A stretch of 5,061 nt of DNA, from positions 1-5,061 of the forward strand of contig JAFANL010000212.1 of NCBI GenBank assembly GCA_019232735.1, in the 5' to 3' direction. This document shows positions 1 through 5,061 of this stretch, piece by piece (within the stretch, counting starts at the first letter, position 1; every line of letters begins with the position of its first letter). A model generated the notes under the pieces. That model was not told where the DNA came from. It did not search any database and saw nothing but the letters and a program-made list of their open reading frames with translations. The translations under genes and the position numbers were made by a program. Origin of the DNA: Aquitalea sp. Its GTDB lineage: Bacteria > Pseudomonadota > Gammaproteobacteria > Burkholderiales > Chromobacteriaceae.

Positions 1-1
1 A

Positions 2-340
2 GCAGATCCGGCGGCCATTCTGGCAGGCCATTTTGATGACGAGCCTGCTAGCAAGGCGACGCCGGCAAAGAAAAGTGAGTCCAAGCCGGAAAAAGTGGAT
101 AATGTCGCCAGCGGCAAATCGGTGATCCAGCTGGCCGCCCTGTCCGATCCGGCCAAGGCCGATGCGCTCAAGAGCAAATTATCCGGTCTGGGTGTGGCCG
201 CGCACTTCAGCAAGGTAGAGACCAGCAAGGGTGAAGTCACGCGCGTGCGGGTAGGGCCGTTTGCCAGCCGGGCCGAGGCGGAGGCGGCCTTGCGCAAGCT
301 GTCGCAGGCTGGCGTGTCCGGCATTATCGTGAGCAAGTAA
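2..340 (+). CDS. SPOR-domain cell-division protein, DedD-like (3' end only)
   Basis: The reading frame is open from the left window edge (first complete codon at position 2) to TAA at 338-340, giving 112 visible residues. The true start is upstream, so the internal GTG at 95 should not be taken as the start. The first ~35 visible residues are a low-complexity linker rich in Ala, Pro, Lys, Ser and Glu. The last ~75 form a SPOR domain: a first strand (SVIQLAAL), an Ala/Lys-rich helix, a second strand, then the typical RVRVGPFASRAEAEAAL segment and a closing strand (GIIVSK). SPOR domains bind denuded peptidoglycan at the septum. DedD-type proteins carry an N-terminal membrane anchor, a long periplasmic linker and a C-terminal SPOR domain, and the visible part fits this, but the anchor is outside the window. 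A position just before cvpA is the usual place for dedD in Pseudomonas- and Neisseriales-type genomes. DedD itself is likely but not provable from the fragment, so no symbol is given. Confidence 0.9.
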   Translation, partial: ADPAAILAGHFDDEPASKATPAKKSESKPEKVDNVASGKSVIQLAALSDPAKADALKSKLSGLGVAAHFSKVETSKGEVTRVRVGPFASRAEAEAALRKLSQAGVSGIIVSK

Positions 341-346
341 GCAGCG

Positions 347-841
347 ATGACAGTCTTCGACTACATTGTGATAGCCATTCTGCTCGGCTCGGTACTGGTC
401 GCCATGGTACGTGGCCTGGTGGCTGAAGTGCTGTCGCTGGGTTCGTGGTTGCTGGCCTTCTGGTGCGCCAAGGAGCTGTCGCCGCTGGTGGCAAGCTTCA
501 TGCCCAACGAGTTGCCCAGCCAGGGTTTGCGCCTGGTGGCGTCTTTTGTGCTGTTGTTTTTCCTGTCGTGGCTGGTCACGGCATTATTGCGAATCACCCT
601 GACCAGTTTGCTGGATTCAGCCGGCTTGGGTGGTCTGAACCGATTGATGGGTGCCGTGTTCGGTCTGGCTCGCGGGCTGGTGCTGGTTACGGTGCTGGTG
701 CTGGTAGGGGGGCTGAGCGACATGCCCCGCCAGCCTATGTGGAGGAATGCGGTATTGGCCGCTCCATTGGAATCATTGGCCTTGTCATTAAGGCCCTGGC
801 TGCCGGCGATGCTGGCAGACAACCTGCATTACACCGGATAG
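347..841 (+). CDS. cvpA: CvpA family inner-membrane protein
   Basis: This 164-residue protein matches the CvpA (colicin V production) family in length and pattern. Four hydrophobic segments are visible, at about residues 5-21, 28-48, 61-85 and 100-123. The family signature R-G appears at R22-G23 after the first helix. The second signature, usually G-L-G-x-L-D/N-R-x-x-G-x-x-F-G-x-x-R-G, is present at about residues 93-110 and has Asn98 before Arg99. In E. coli CvpA is needed for colicin V export and has been linked to envelope integrity and bile-salt resistance; its biochemical role is not settled. The ATG at 347 lies 6 bases after the upstream stop with only a weak ribosome-binding site, which suggests translational coupling to the SPOR gene. 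The frame ends in TAG at 839-841, followed directly by a terminator-like hairpin, so this gene looks like the last of its operon rather than a free run into purF. Confidence 0.93.
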   Translation: MTVFDYIVIAILLGSVLVAMVRGLVAEVLSLGSWLLAFWCAKELSPLVASFMPNELPSQGLRLVASFVLLFFLSWLVTALLRITLTSLLDSAGLGGLNRLMGAVFGLARGLVLVTVLVLVGGLSDMPRQPMWRNAVLAAPLESLALSLRPWLPAMLADNLHYTG

Positions 842-852
842 TGTGATGGAAC

Positions 853-901
853 AGGCGGATTATCTTGATATCTTCACTTCAAGATTTCCGCCTTTTTCTT
901 T
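853..901 (+). terminator. Intrinsic terminator between cvpA and purF
   Basis: AGGCGGA (853-859) pairs with TCCGCCT (887-893), and inside it ATCTTGA (862-868) pairs with TCAAGAT (879-885). The two 7-bp helices are separated by a small TT/T internal loop and closed by a 10-base loop (869-878). The 3' arm runs into a T-rich tail, TTTTT then CTTT (893-901). This has the layout of a Rho-independent terminator, 11 bases after the cvpA stop. It could be a full stop or a partial (read-through) terminator; the sequence does not decide which. Confidence 0.78.
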
Positions 902-954
902 GGCTGTACGTTTTGTCTGAAAAATCCAGGTAGTTGGGAAGAGAGAGTAAAGCG

Positions 955-2487
955 ATGTGTGGAATCCTAGGCGTGGTAGGGCAGTCTCCCGTCAATCAGT
1001 TGTTGTATGACGGCCTGCAAGTGCTGCAGCACCGTGGACAGGATGCGGCGGGTATTGTCACTTCCAGTGGCAAGACCTTTCACATGCACAAGGGCAGCGG
1101 CATGGTGCGCGATGTGTTCCGCACCCGTAATATGCGTTCGCTGATGGGCAATGCCGGTATCGCCCACGTGCGTTACCCCACCGCAGGCTCTGCTTCCAGC
1201 CTGGCCGAGGCGCAGCCGTTTTATGTCAATTCGCCGTTTGGCATCGTGCTGGCGCATAACGGCAACCTGACCAATACCGACGAACTCAAGGCGGACATGT
1301 TCCGTCACGACCTGCGTCATATCAACACCAATTCCGACTCGGAAGTCTTGCTCAATGTCTTTGCCCATGAACTGGCCGAGCGGGTTGAGGGGTTCGAGCT
1401 GAGCGTCGAGGCCATTTTTGGTGCCATCGAAGCCGTGCATCGCCGCGTGCGTGGTGCTTATGCCGTGGTGGCCCTGATCGCCGGCTATGGTCTGGTGGCT
1501 TTCCGTGATCCCAACGGCATCCGTCCGCTGGTGATTGGCAGCACCCAGGGCTCCGGCAAGACCGAGTACATGTTTGCCTCCGAATCGGTGGCGCTGGACT
1601 GCTCCGGCTTCAGCATCCTGCGTGATGTCGAGCCGGGTGAGGGCGTATTCGTCAGCTTCGATGGCGATTTCCATGCCCGTCCCTGTGCCAAGGCAGTACG
1701 TCACGCGCCTTGCCTGTTCGAATATGTTTACTTTGCCCGTCCGGATTCCGTGATCGACGGCGCTTCGGTTTATCAGTCGCGCATCGTGATGGGTGAAAAG
1801 CTGGGCGAGAAAGTCCGCCAAGTGCTGCCGGAGCTGGATATTGATGTAGTGATGCCGATTCCGGATACCAGCCGCCCCAGCGCGCTGGCGCTGGCCAATA
1901 GCCTGGGCCTGCCTTATCGCGAAGGCTTCATCAAGAACCGCTATATCGGCCGTACCTTTATCATGCCGGGTCAGGCAGTGCGCAAGAAATCGGTACGTCA
2001 GAAGCTCAATCCGGTTGCTTGCGAGTTCAAGGATCGCAATGTGCTGCTGGTGGATGATTCCATCGTGCGTGGCACGACTTCCAAGGAAATCGTGCAGATG
2101 GCACGTGATGCCGGTGCCAAGAAGGTGTACTTTGCCTCGGCCGCGCCTGCCGTACGCTTCCCCAATGTCTACGGCATCGACATGCCGACCCGTGCCGAAC
2201 TCCTGGCAACCGGTCGCACCGAGCAGGAGATCGCCGCTGAAATTGGTGCTGATGCGGTGATCTATCAGGATCTGTCTGCCCTGCAAGAAGCAGTGCATTC
2301 GGTCAATCCCAAGCTGCACGAGTTTGAGACTTCCTGCTTTGACGGCCAATACATCACCGGTGACATCACGGCGGCTTATCTGGATGCCATCGAATGTGCG
2401 CGTGGTGCCGACAAGAAAGAAGAGAATCCGGTCAGTACCCAGATGATCGATCTCAACCTGAATGTGGCTGAGCAAAACCTGATGTAA
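955..2487 (+). CDS. purF: Amidophosphoribosyltransferase (glutamine PRPP amidotransferase)
   Basis: It catalyses the committed first step of de novo purine synthesis in the cytoplasm: PRPP plus glutamine gives 5-phosphoribosylamine, glutamate and pyrophosphate. I place the start at ATG 955, not at the in-frame TTG at 934, because the Ntn-hydrolase nucleophile must be the cysteine right after the initiator Met, and here the protein begins MCGILGVVG. A purine-rich GAAGAGAGAG stretch (939-948) supplies the ribosome-binding site. The product is 510 residues, close to the ~505 of the E. coli enzyme. The N-terminal glutaminase domain shows HRGQDAAG, HVRYPTAG (R73), AHNGN (residues 100-104, oxyanion Asn-Gly) and NSDSE. 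The C-terminal phosphoribosyltransferase domain shows FEYVYFARPDS, KNRYIGRTFI and the PRPP loop VLLVDDSIVRGTT (363-375). There is no propeptide before Cys, as in the E. coli-type enzyme rather than the processed Bacillus type. All expected catalytic motifs are present and the gene looks intact. It is flanked by terminators on both sides, so its promoter probably lies in 902-954, but I see no convincing -35/-10 pair there. Confidence 0.98.
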   Translation: MCGILGVVGQSPVNQLLYDGLQVLQHRGQDAAGIVTSSGKTFHMHKGSGMVRDVFRTRNMRSLMGNAGIAHVRYPTAGSASSLAEAQPFYVNSPFGIVLAHNGNLTNTDELKADMFRHDLRHINTNSDSEVLLNVFAHELAERVEGFELSVEAIFGAIEAVHRRVRGAYAVVALIAGYGLVAFRDPNGIRPLVIGSTQGSGKTEYMFASESVALDCSGFSILRDVEPGEGVFVSFDGDFHARPCAKAVRHAPCLFEYVYFARPDSVIDGASVYQSRIVMGEKLGEKVRQVLPELDIDVVMPIPDTSRPSALALANSLGLPYREGFIKNRYIGRTFIMPGQAVRKKSVRQKLNPVACEFKDRNVLLVDDSIVRGTTSKEIVQMARDAGAKKVYFASAAPAVRFPNVYGIDMPTRAELLATGRTEQEIAAEIGADAVIYQDLSALQEAVHSVNPKLHEFETSCFDGQYITGDITAAYLDAIECARGADKKEENPVSTQMIDLNLNVAEQNLM

Positions 2488-2498
2488 ATCAGGCTCAG

Positions 2499-2530
2499 AA
2501 AAAAAACCGGCTGCGGCCGGTTTTTTCTTT
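2499..2530 (+). terminator. Intrinsic terminator after purF, possibly bidirectional
   Basis: CCGGC (2507-2511) pairs with GCCGG (2516-2520) around the tetraloop TGCG. The helix can extend through six A-T pairs, because A2501-2506 faces T2521-2526, giving 11 bp in all. It starts 11 bases after the purF TAA and ends in TTTTTTCTTT. The run of A on the 5' side means the complementary strand also has a hairpin followed by a T-tract, so it could stop antisense transcription as well. Confidence 0.9.
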
Positions 2531-2676
2531 GCTGCCGGACAGACATAGCGCTGGCTGCCCACATCGATATGCCGCAATTTCATTTAAATAAACGGTTCTG
2601 ATCAGGCAATATAGGCAGCACAAGGCGGTGGCCGGTCATGGTGACCAGCAGCCGATAACAAGATTCGAGAATCATC
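2531..2676 (+). promoter_or_regulatory. metZ upstream region
   Basis: This non-coding stretch between the purF terminator and metZ must hold the metZ promoter if the terminator is efficient. It contains an AT-rich patch at about 2577-2592 and a short perfect inverted repeat GGTCA-TGG-TGACC (2634-2646) 30 bases before the start codon. No -35/-10 pair with good spacing stands out, and I could not fit a known SAM or SAH riboswitch to it. A weak GAGA (2667-2670) sits 6 bases before the metZ ATG and is the likely ribosome-binding site. The boundaries given are simply those of the gap. Confidence 0.35.
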
Positions 2677-3861
2677 ATGTCTGTTGAAAACAATCCGCAA
2701 CAATACCACGCCGAAACCCTGGCGATTCGTGGTGGTCGTGAAAGCAGCGAATACCGCGAGCACAGCCAGGCACTGCATCTGACCTCCAGTTTTTGTTACG
2801 AGTCGGCAGAGCAGGCCGCGGCCATGTTCCTAGGCGAAATCGAAGGGTATACCTACTCGCGTTTCACCAACCCGACGGTCAATGCCTTCCAGCAACGTCT
2901 TGCCCTGATGGAAGGTGGCGAGCGGGCCATTGCCACGGCCACCGGCATGGCGGCCATCCAGGCCATCATGATGAGCCTGCTCAAGGCTGGCGATCATATT
3001 GTCTCCTCGCAAAGCCTGTTCGGCTCCACCACCAATCTGTTTGCCGGTCTGCTGGCCAAGTTTGGTGTGGAAACCACCTTTGTTGATGCGCGGGATCTGT
3101 CTGCCTGGGAAGCGGCTGCCAAGCCCAACAGCAAGCTGTTCTTCCTGGAGACACCGTCCAATCCCTTGACCGAGATCGCCGATATTGCCGCCATCTCCGC
3201 CATTGCCCATCGCCACAGCGCCTTGCTGGTAGTGGACAACAGCTTTTGCTCGCCGGCCCTGCAGCAGCCACTCAAGCTGGGTGCGGACCTGGTCATGCAC
3301 TCGGCCACCAAGTATCTGGATGGCCATGGCCGAGTGATGGGCGGTGCGGTAGTGGGGAGCAATGCGCTGGTGGAACAGGTGTATCTGCATGTGCGTACGG
3401 CGGGTCCGACCCTGGCACCCTTCAATGCCTGGGTGTTGCTGTCGGGACTGGAAACCCTGGCCTTGCGCATGGACAAGCACAGTGCCAATGCGCTGGAGTT
3501 GGCGCAGTGGCTAGAGGCGCATCCGGCAGTAGAGCGCGTCTATTATCCTGGCCTGCCCAGCCATCCGCAGCATGAACTGGCCGCACGCCAACAGAAGAGC
3601 GGCGGCGCGGTGGTCTCGTTTGTGGTCAAGGGGGGGCGTGCCGGTGCATGGAAGCTGGTGGATGGTGTGGAGCTGATTTCACGTACTGCCAATCTTGGTG
3701 ATGTAAAGAGTACAATTACCCACCCGGCATCGACCACGCATGCGCGTGTGGCGCCGGAAGTCAGACAAAAGGCTGGTATCGAAGAGGGGCTGATTCGCGT
3801 AGCGGTTGGCCTGGAAAACATTGCTGACCTTAAGGCCGATCTGGCCCGTGGCCTTGACTAA
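2677..3861 (+). CDS. metZ: O-succinylhomoserine sulfhydrylase (MetZ), PLP-dependent
   Basis: MetZ joins O-succinylhomoserine with sulfide to give homocysteine and succinate, the direct sulfhydrylation route to methionine that bypasses cystathionine. The 394-residue length is typical of the Cys/Met metabolism PLP-enzyme family. It starts with the family-like TLAIRGG..., EHSQALHLTSSF segment. Visible active-site elements are Y58 and SRFTNPT (61-67), which contribute to the phosphate and substrate pocket; VVDNSF with D187 (contact to the PLP ring nitrogen); HSATKYLDGHGR with the Schiff-base lysine K212; and IRVAVGLEN with R374 (substrate carboxylate). The D-G-x-G-R-x-x-G-G sequence just after the lysine and THPASTTH near the C-terminus are characteristic of MetZ rather than MetB/MetC, where the post-lysine sequence differs. 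An O-acetylhomoserine sulfhydrylase is the main alternative, but those enzymes are usually longer (around 430 residues). Homoserine donor preference cannot be proved from sequence. The gene has terminators before and after it, so it is probably monocistronic. The order purF-metZ is conserved in several proteobacteria. Confidence 0.95.
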   Translation: MSVENNPQQYHAETLAIRGGRESSEYREHSQALHLTSSFCYESAEQAAAMFLGEIEGYTYSRFTNPTVNAFQQRLALMEGGERAIATATGMAAIQAIMMSLLKAGDHIVSSQSLFGSTTNLFAGLLAKFGVETTFVDARDLSAWEAAAKPNSKLFFLETPSNPLTEIADIAAISAIAHRHSALLVVDNSFCSPALQQPLKLGADLVMHSATKYLDGHGRVMGGAVVGSNALVEQVYLHVRTAGPTLAPFNAWVLLSGLETLALRMDKHSANALELAQWLEAHPAVERVYYPGLPSHPQHELAARQQKSGGAVVSFVVKGGRAGAWKLVDGVELISRTANLGDVKSTITHPASTTHARVAPEVRQKAGIEEGLIRVAVGLENIADLKADLARGLD

Positions 3862-3889
3862 ATATTAATACCTGCGTTTCATTCAAACG

Positions 3890-3920
3890 AACGGCAGTCT
3901 AGACTTAGACTGCCGTTTTC
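3890..3920 (+). terminator. Intrinsic terminator after metZ
   Basis: AACGGCAGTCTA (3890-3901) and TAGACTGCCGTT (3906-3917) form a perfect 12-bp stem around the 4-base loop GACT, 28 bases after the metZ stop. The 3' arm ends in TTTT (3916-3919) before a C. The T-tract is short, but the stem is long and GC-rich in its lower half. It separates metZ from the downstream regulator unit. Confidence 0.88.
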
Positions 3921-3965
3921 GCGATGGTGCCCAGAAAAACCAGACCAGCAGCCTGGATGATTTTC

Positions 3966-3994
3966 TTGACACTGATCAAATTAAAACGTAAGTT
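3966..3994 (+). promoter_or_regulatory. Putative sigma-70 promoter of the psrA-like/fadE unit
   Basis: TTGACA (3966-3971) matches the -35 consensus exactly. With a 17-base spacer the -10 hexamer is TAAGTT (3989-3994), which keeps the three most conserved positions (T1, A2, T6) but is otherwise weak. Transcription would begin near 4001. The position just after the metZ terminator and just before the regulator gene fits. The -10 is covered by an operator-like repeat. The -35 call is firm as a string match; the promoter as a whole is inference. Confidence 0.6.
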
Positions 3995-4009
3995 TGAAAC
4001 GCTTGTTCG
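3983..4009 (+). promoter_or_regulatory. Two overlapping PsrA-type operator-like boxes
   Basis: Box 1 is AAAACGTAAGTTTG (3983-3996), an AAAC-N4-GTTT inverted repeat. Box 2 is GAAACGCTTGTTCG (3996-4009), GAAAC-N4-GTTC with one arm imperfect. The half-sites repeat every 13 bases: AAAC at 3984 and 3997, GTTT/GTTC at 3992 and 4005, and a further AAAG at 4010. The known Pseudomonas PsrA operator is of the form (G/C)AAAC-N2-4-GTTT(G/C), and these boxes fit it closely. Box 1 overlaps the proposed -10 and box 2 covers the expected start of transcription, which is where a repressor would act. Binding by the neighbouring regulator is inferred. Confidence 0.62.
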
Positions 4010-4066
4010 AAAGCTGAGATGGACAAGACAAAATACCCTGCAAGTACAAAAAAGGCACAAGAGAAC

Positions 4067-4708
4067 ATGGAAGCCAGCCGCCCGGATACGGCAACACGCA
4101 TTCTTGACGTTTCCGAGCGGTTGTTCGTGGAGCACGGCTTTGAGGCCACCTCGCTTCGCATGATTACTCAGCAGGCCGAAGTCAACCTGGCCGCAGTGAA
4201 TTATCACTTCGGCTCAAAGGATGCACTGTTCGAATCCGTCTTCATGCGCAGGCTGGCGCCCTTGATTGCGTCCTGCCTGGCGGAGCTGGATGAGCTGGAG
4301 ACAAGAGAAGAGAAGCTGTCAGTGGAGGGGCTGGTCACGACGTTCATTCGTCCGTGTCTGGCGCTGTCCAAGGATCCTGCGAGGGGCGGGGCCTTGTTTG
4401 TCAGACTTCTGTCGCGCACGCTGGTGGAAAATCACCGCCTGCTGCGTGAAACCATCTCGCAGCAATACAGTGTGTTCGTGCAACGCTACTCGCGCGCCTT
4501 CCACCTGGCGCTGCCGGAGCTTGGGGTTGAGGAGCTGGCCTGGCGCATGCATTTTGCGTTCAGTGTCATGTTCAATGCCTTTGCCGGAAATGATGTGCTG
4601 AAGATTTTTACCCGCAGCCAGATCGTTTCCGCCAGAGACCCTGACATGATCGTGAAATATCTTGTGCCATTTGTGGTTGCCGGGTTGGTCTCGCCTGTCC
4701 AGCGCTAA
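4067..4708 (+). CDS. psrA: TetR-family fatty-acid regulator, PsrA-like
   Basis: This is a TetR-family DNA-binding repressor, 213 residues from ATG 4067. The N-terminal helix-turn-helix domain reads ATRILDVSERLFVEHGF, then TSLRMITQQAEVNLAAVNYHFGSKDAL. The VNLAAVNYHFGSK recognition-helix region is nearly identical, from memory, to that of Pseudomonas PsrA, which represses its own gene and beta-oxidation genes and is released by long-chain fatty acids. The C-terminal ligand and dimer domain also shares the PsrA layout (FVRLLSRT, WRMHFAFSVMF, LVPFVVAGL). An upstream in-frame ATG at 4019 would add 16 residues (229 in total). I prefer 4067 because the extra codons are Lys-rich with low GC in third positions, and because 4067 gives the same short N-terminal lead before the first helix as PsrA. 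Neither start has a strong ribosome-binding site: AAAGG at 4051-4055 (11-base spacing) and GAG at 4061 serve 4067. fadE follows 27 bases later, which supports a beta-oxidation role. Related regulators in betaproteobacteria may carry other names, so the symbol is by similarity. Confidence 0.85.
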   Translation: MEASRPDTATRILDVSERLFVEHGFEATSLRMITQQAEVNLAAVNYHFGSKDALFESVFMRRLAPLIASCLAELDELETREEKLSVEGLVTTFIRPCLALSKDPARGGALFVRLLSRTLVENHRLLRETISQQYSVFVQRYSRAFHLALPELGVEELAWRMHFAFSVMFNAFAGNDVLKIFTRSQIVSARDPDMIVKYLVPFVVAGLVSPVQR

Positions 4709-4721
4709 GCCGGGTCAACAC

Positions 4722-4726
4722 GAGGA
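4722..4726 (+). promoter_or_regulatory. Ribosome-binding site of fadE
   Basis: GAGGA lies 9 bases before ATG 4736, in the 27-base gap after the regulator's stop. It fixes the start of the partial downstream gene. No separate promoter or terminator is visible in the gap, so the two genes are probably co-transcribed. Confidence 0.7.
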
Positions 4727-4735
4727 TAAATCACA

Positions 4736-5061
4736 ATGTTAGCTGCTGTTCTTCTCATCGCACTGATTGGTGCGCTGGCGTACTATCGCGCGCCCATTCT
4801 GGCATGGACTGTGGTGCTGGCCGTCTGGCTGGCCGGCCTGCAGCTCGTCTTTGGCTGTCCGGTGTCCACTGTGGCTTGGGGGATATTTGCCGTCATCGCC
4901 GCGGTGCTGAATATCGTTCCCTTGCGTCGGGCGGTGTTTACCGGCCCGGTGTTCGGCGTGTTCAAGAAAATCACTCCGGCCATGTCGCAGACCGAGCAGG
5001 AAGCCATCAATGCCGGAACGGTGTGGTGGGATCGGGACCTGTTTTCCGGCAAGCCGGATTT
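4736..5061 (+). CDS. fadE: Acyl-CoA dehydrogenase FadE, N-terminal part (cut by window end)
   Basis: FadE performs the first oxidation of beta-oxidation, acyl-CoA to trans-2-enoyl-CoA, with FAD; it is an inner-membrane-associated enzyme of about 800 residues in E. coli. Only 108 codons are visible here, with no stop before the window end. The first ~62 residues are strongly hydrophobic and hold two or three membrane segments (about 2-16, 20-40 and 43-62), followed by a basic turn (PLRRA, 62-66). Next comes the FadE signature region: PVFGVFKKITPAMSQTEQEA (71-90), then AGTVWWDRDLFSGKPD (93-108), which closely parallels the E. coli FadE stretch ending in LFQGKPDW. The membrane N-terminus plus the TVWW..LF.GKPD motif separates FadE from soluble short- and medium-chain acyl-CoA dehydrogenases. 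The flavin and catalytic domains are outside the window, so activity cannot be judged. The reading frame on the opposite strand at 4783-5052 is a shadow of this gene. It is likely co-transcribed with the PsrA-like regulator. Confidence 0.93.
   Translation, partial: MLAAVLLIALIGALAYYRAPILAWTVVLAVWLAGLQLVFGCPVSTVAWGIFAVIAAVLNIVPLRRAVFTGPVFGVFKKITPAMSQTEQEAINAGTVWWDRDLFSGKPD

Noticed and set aside
361..846. A 153-codon - strand frame and a 133-codon + strand frame overlapping cvpA
   Set aside because: Both overlap a clear CvpA protein with conserved family motifs in another frame; neither translation resembles a known protein.
967..2583. A 538-codon open frame on the - strand opposite purF
   Set aside because: It lies antisense to a purF with every catalytic motif intact, runs through the purF terminator, and its translation is rich in His, Gln and Arg with no recognisable domain. 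Long antisense open frames are common opposite GC-rich genes with biased third positions.
2531..2676. A SAM- or SAH-type riboswitch before metZ
   Set aside because: Riboswitches precede methionine genes in some bacteria, but I could not lay out the conserved core or stems of any of these classes here. A covariance-model search would settle it.
2830..3488. Open frames of 216 and 164 codons on the - strand opposite metZ
   Set aside because: They are antisense shadows of metZ. The translations look like random composition and no ribosome-binding site or neighbour supports them.
3905..4207. A 100-codon - strand frame across the metZ-psrA gap
   Set aside because: It would overlap the metZ terminator, the predicted promoter and operator, and the start of the regulator. 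Its coding character is poor and the gap is better explained as regulatory DNA.
4783..5052. An 89-codon - strand frame at the right end
   Set aside because: The + strand frame from ATG 4736 encodes a recognisable FadE N-terminus across the same bases and stays open to the window edge.
1..5061. A novel defence, mobile or other accessory system
   Set aside because: All genes belong to well-known housekeeping families in a conserved order, with uniform strand and similar composition. There are no direct-repeat arrays, transposase fragments, tRNA-adjacent junctions or toxin-antitoxin-like pairs.

Overview
The window reads as chromosomal DNA from a moderately GC-rich proteobacterium. The most likely source is a betaproteobacterium of the Neisseriales/Chromobacteriaceae type (Chromobacterium, Aquitalea or Vogesella-like). 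This is inferred from base composition, the gene order SPOR protein - cvpA - purF - metZ (also familiar from Pseudomonas), and the presence of a PsrA-type fatty-acid regulator. I cannot name the species from the sequence alone. All genes are on the + strand, all look intact, and only the two end genes are cut by the window edges.

Layout. Positions 2-340 are the 3' end of a DedD-like SPOR-domain cell-division protein. It is followed after 6 bases by cvpA (347-841), a small multi-pass membrane protein. A strong hairpin with a T-tract lies between cvpA and purF (about 853-901). purF (955-2487) encodes the glutamine-dependent first enzyme of purine synthesis and ends in a second, A/T-flanked terminator (2499-2530). 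A 189-base gap leads to metZ (2677-3861), a PLP enzyme that makes homocysteine from O-succinylhomoserine, and metZ is closed by a perfect 12-bp hairpin terminator (3890-3920).

The last part is a separate unit for fatty-acid degradation. It has a promoter with a perfect TTGACA -35 box at 3966, AAAC/GTTT operator-like boxes on and just downstream of the -10 region, a PsrA-like TetR-family regulator (4067-4708, or from 4019 if the longer start is used), and, 27 bases later, the 5' part of fadE (4736 to the window end), the inner-membrane acyl-CoA dehydrogenase. The arrangement suggests that the regulator represses its own promoter and co-controls fadE until long-chain acyl-CoA or free fatty acid releases it.

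I found no mobile element, CRISPR array, tRNA, rRNA or plausible new system. The most useful observations are regulatory: a terminator that separates cvpA from purF, three consecutive intrinsic terminators that insulate each unit, and the 13-bp-phased operator array in front of the psrA-fadE unit.
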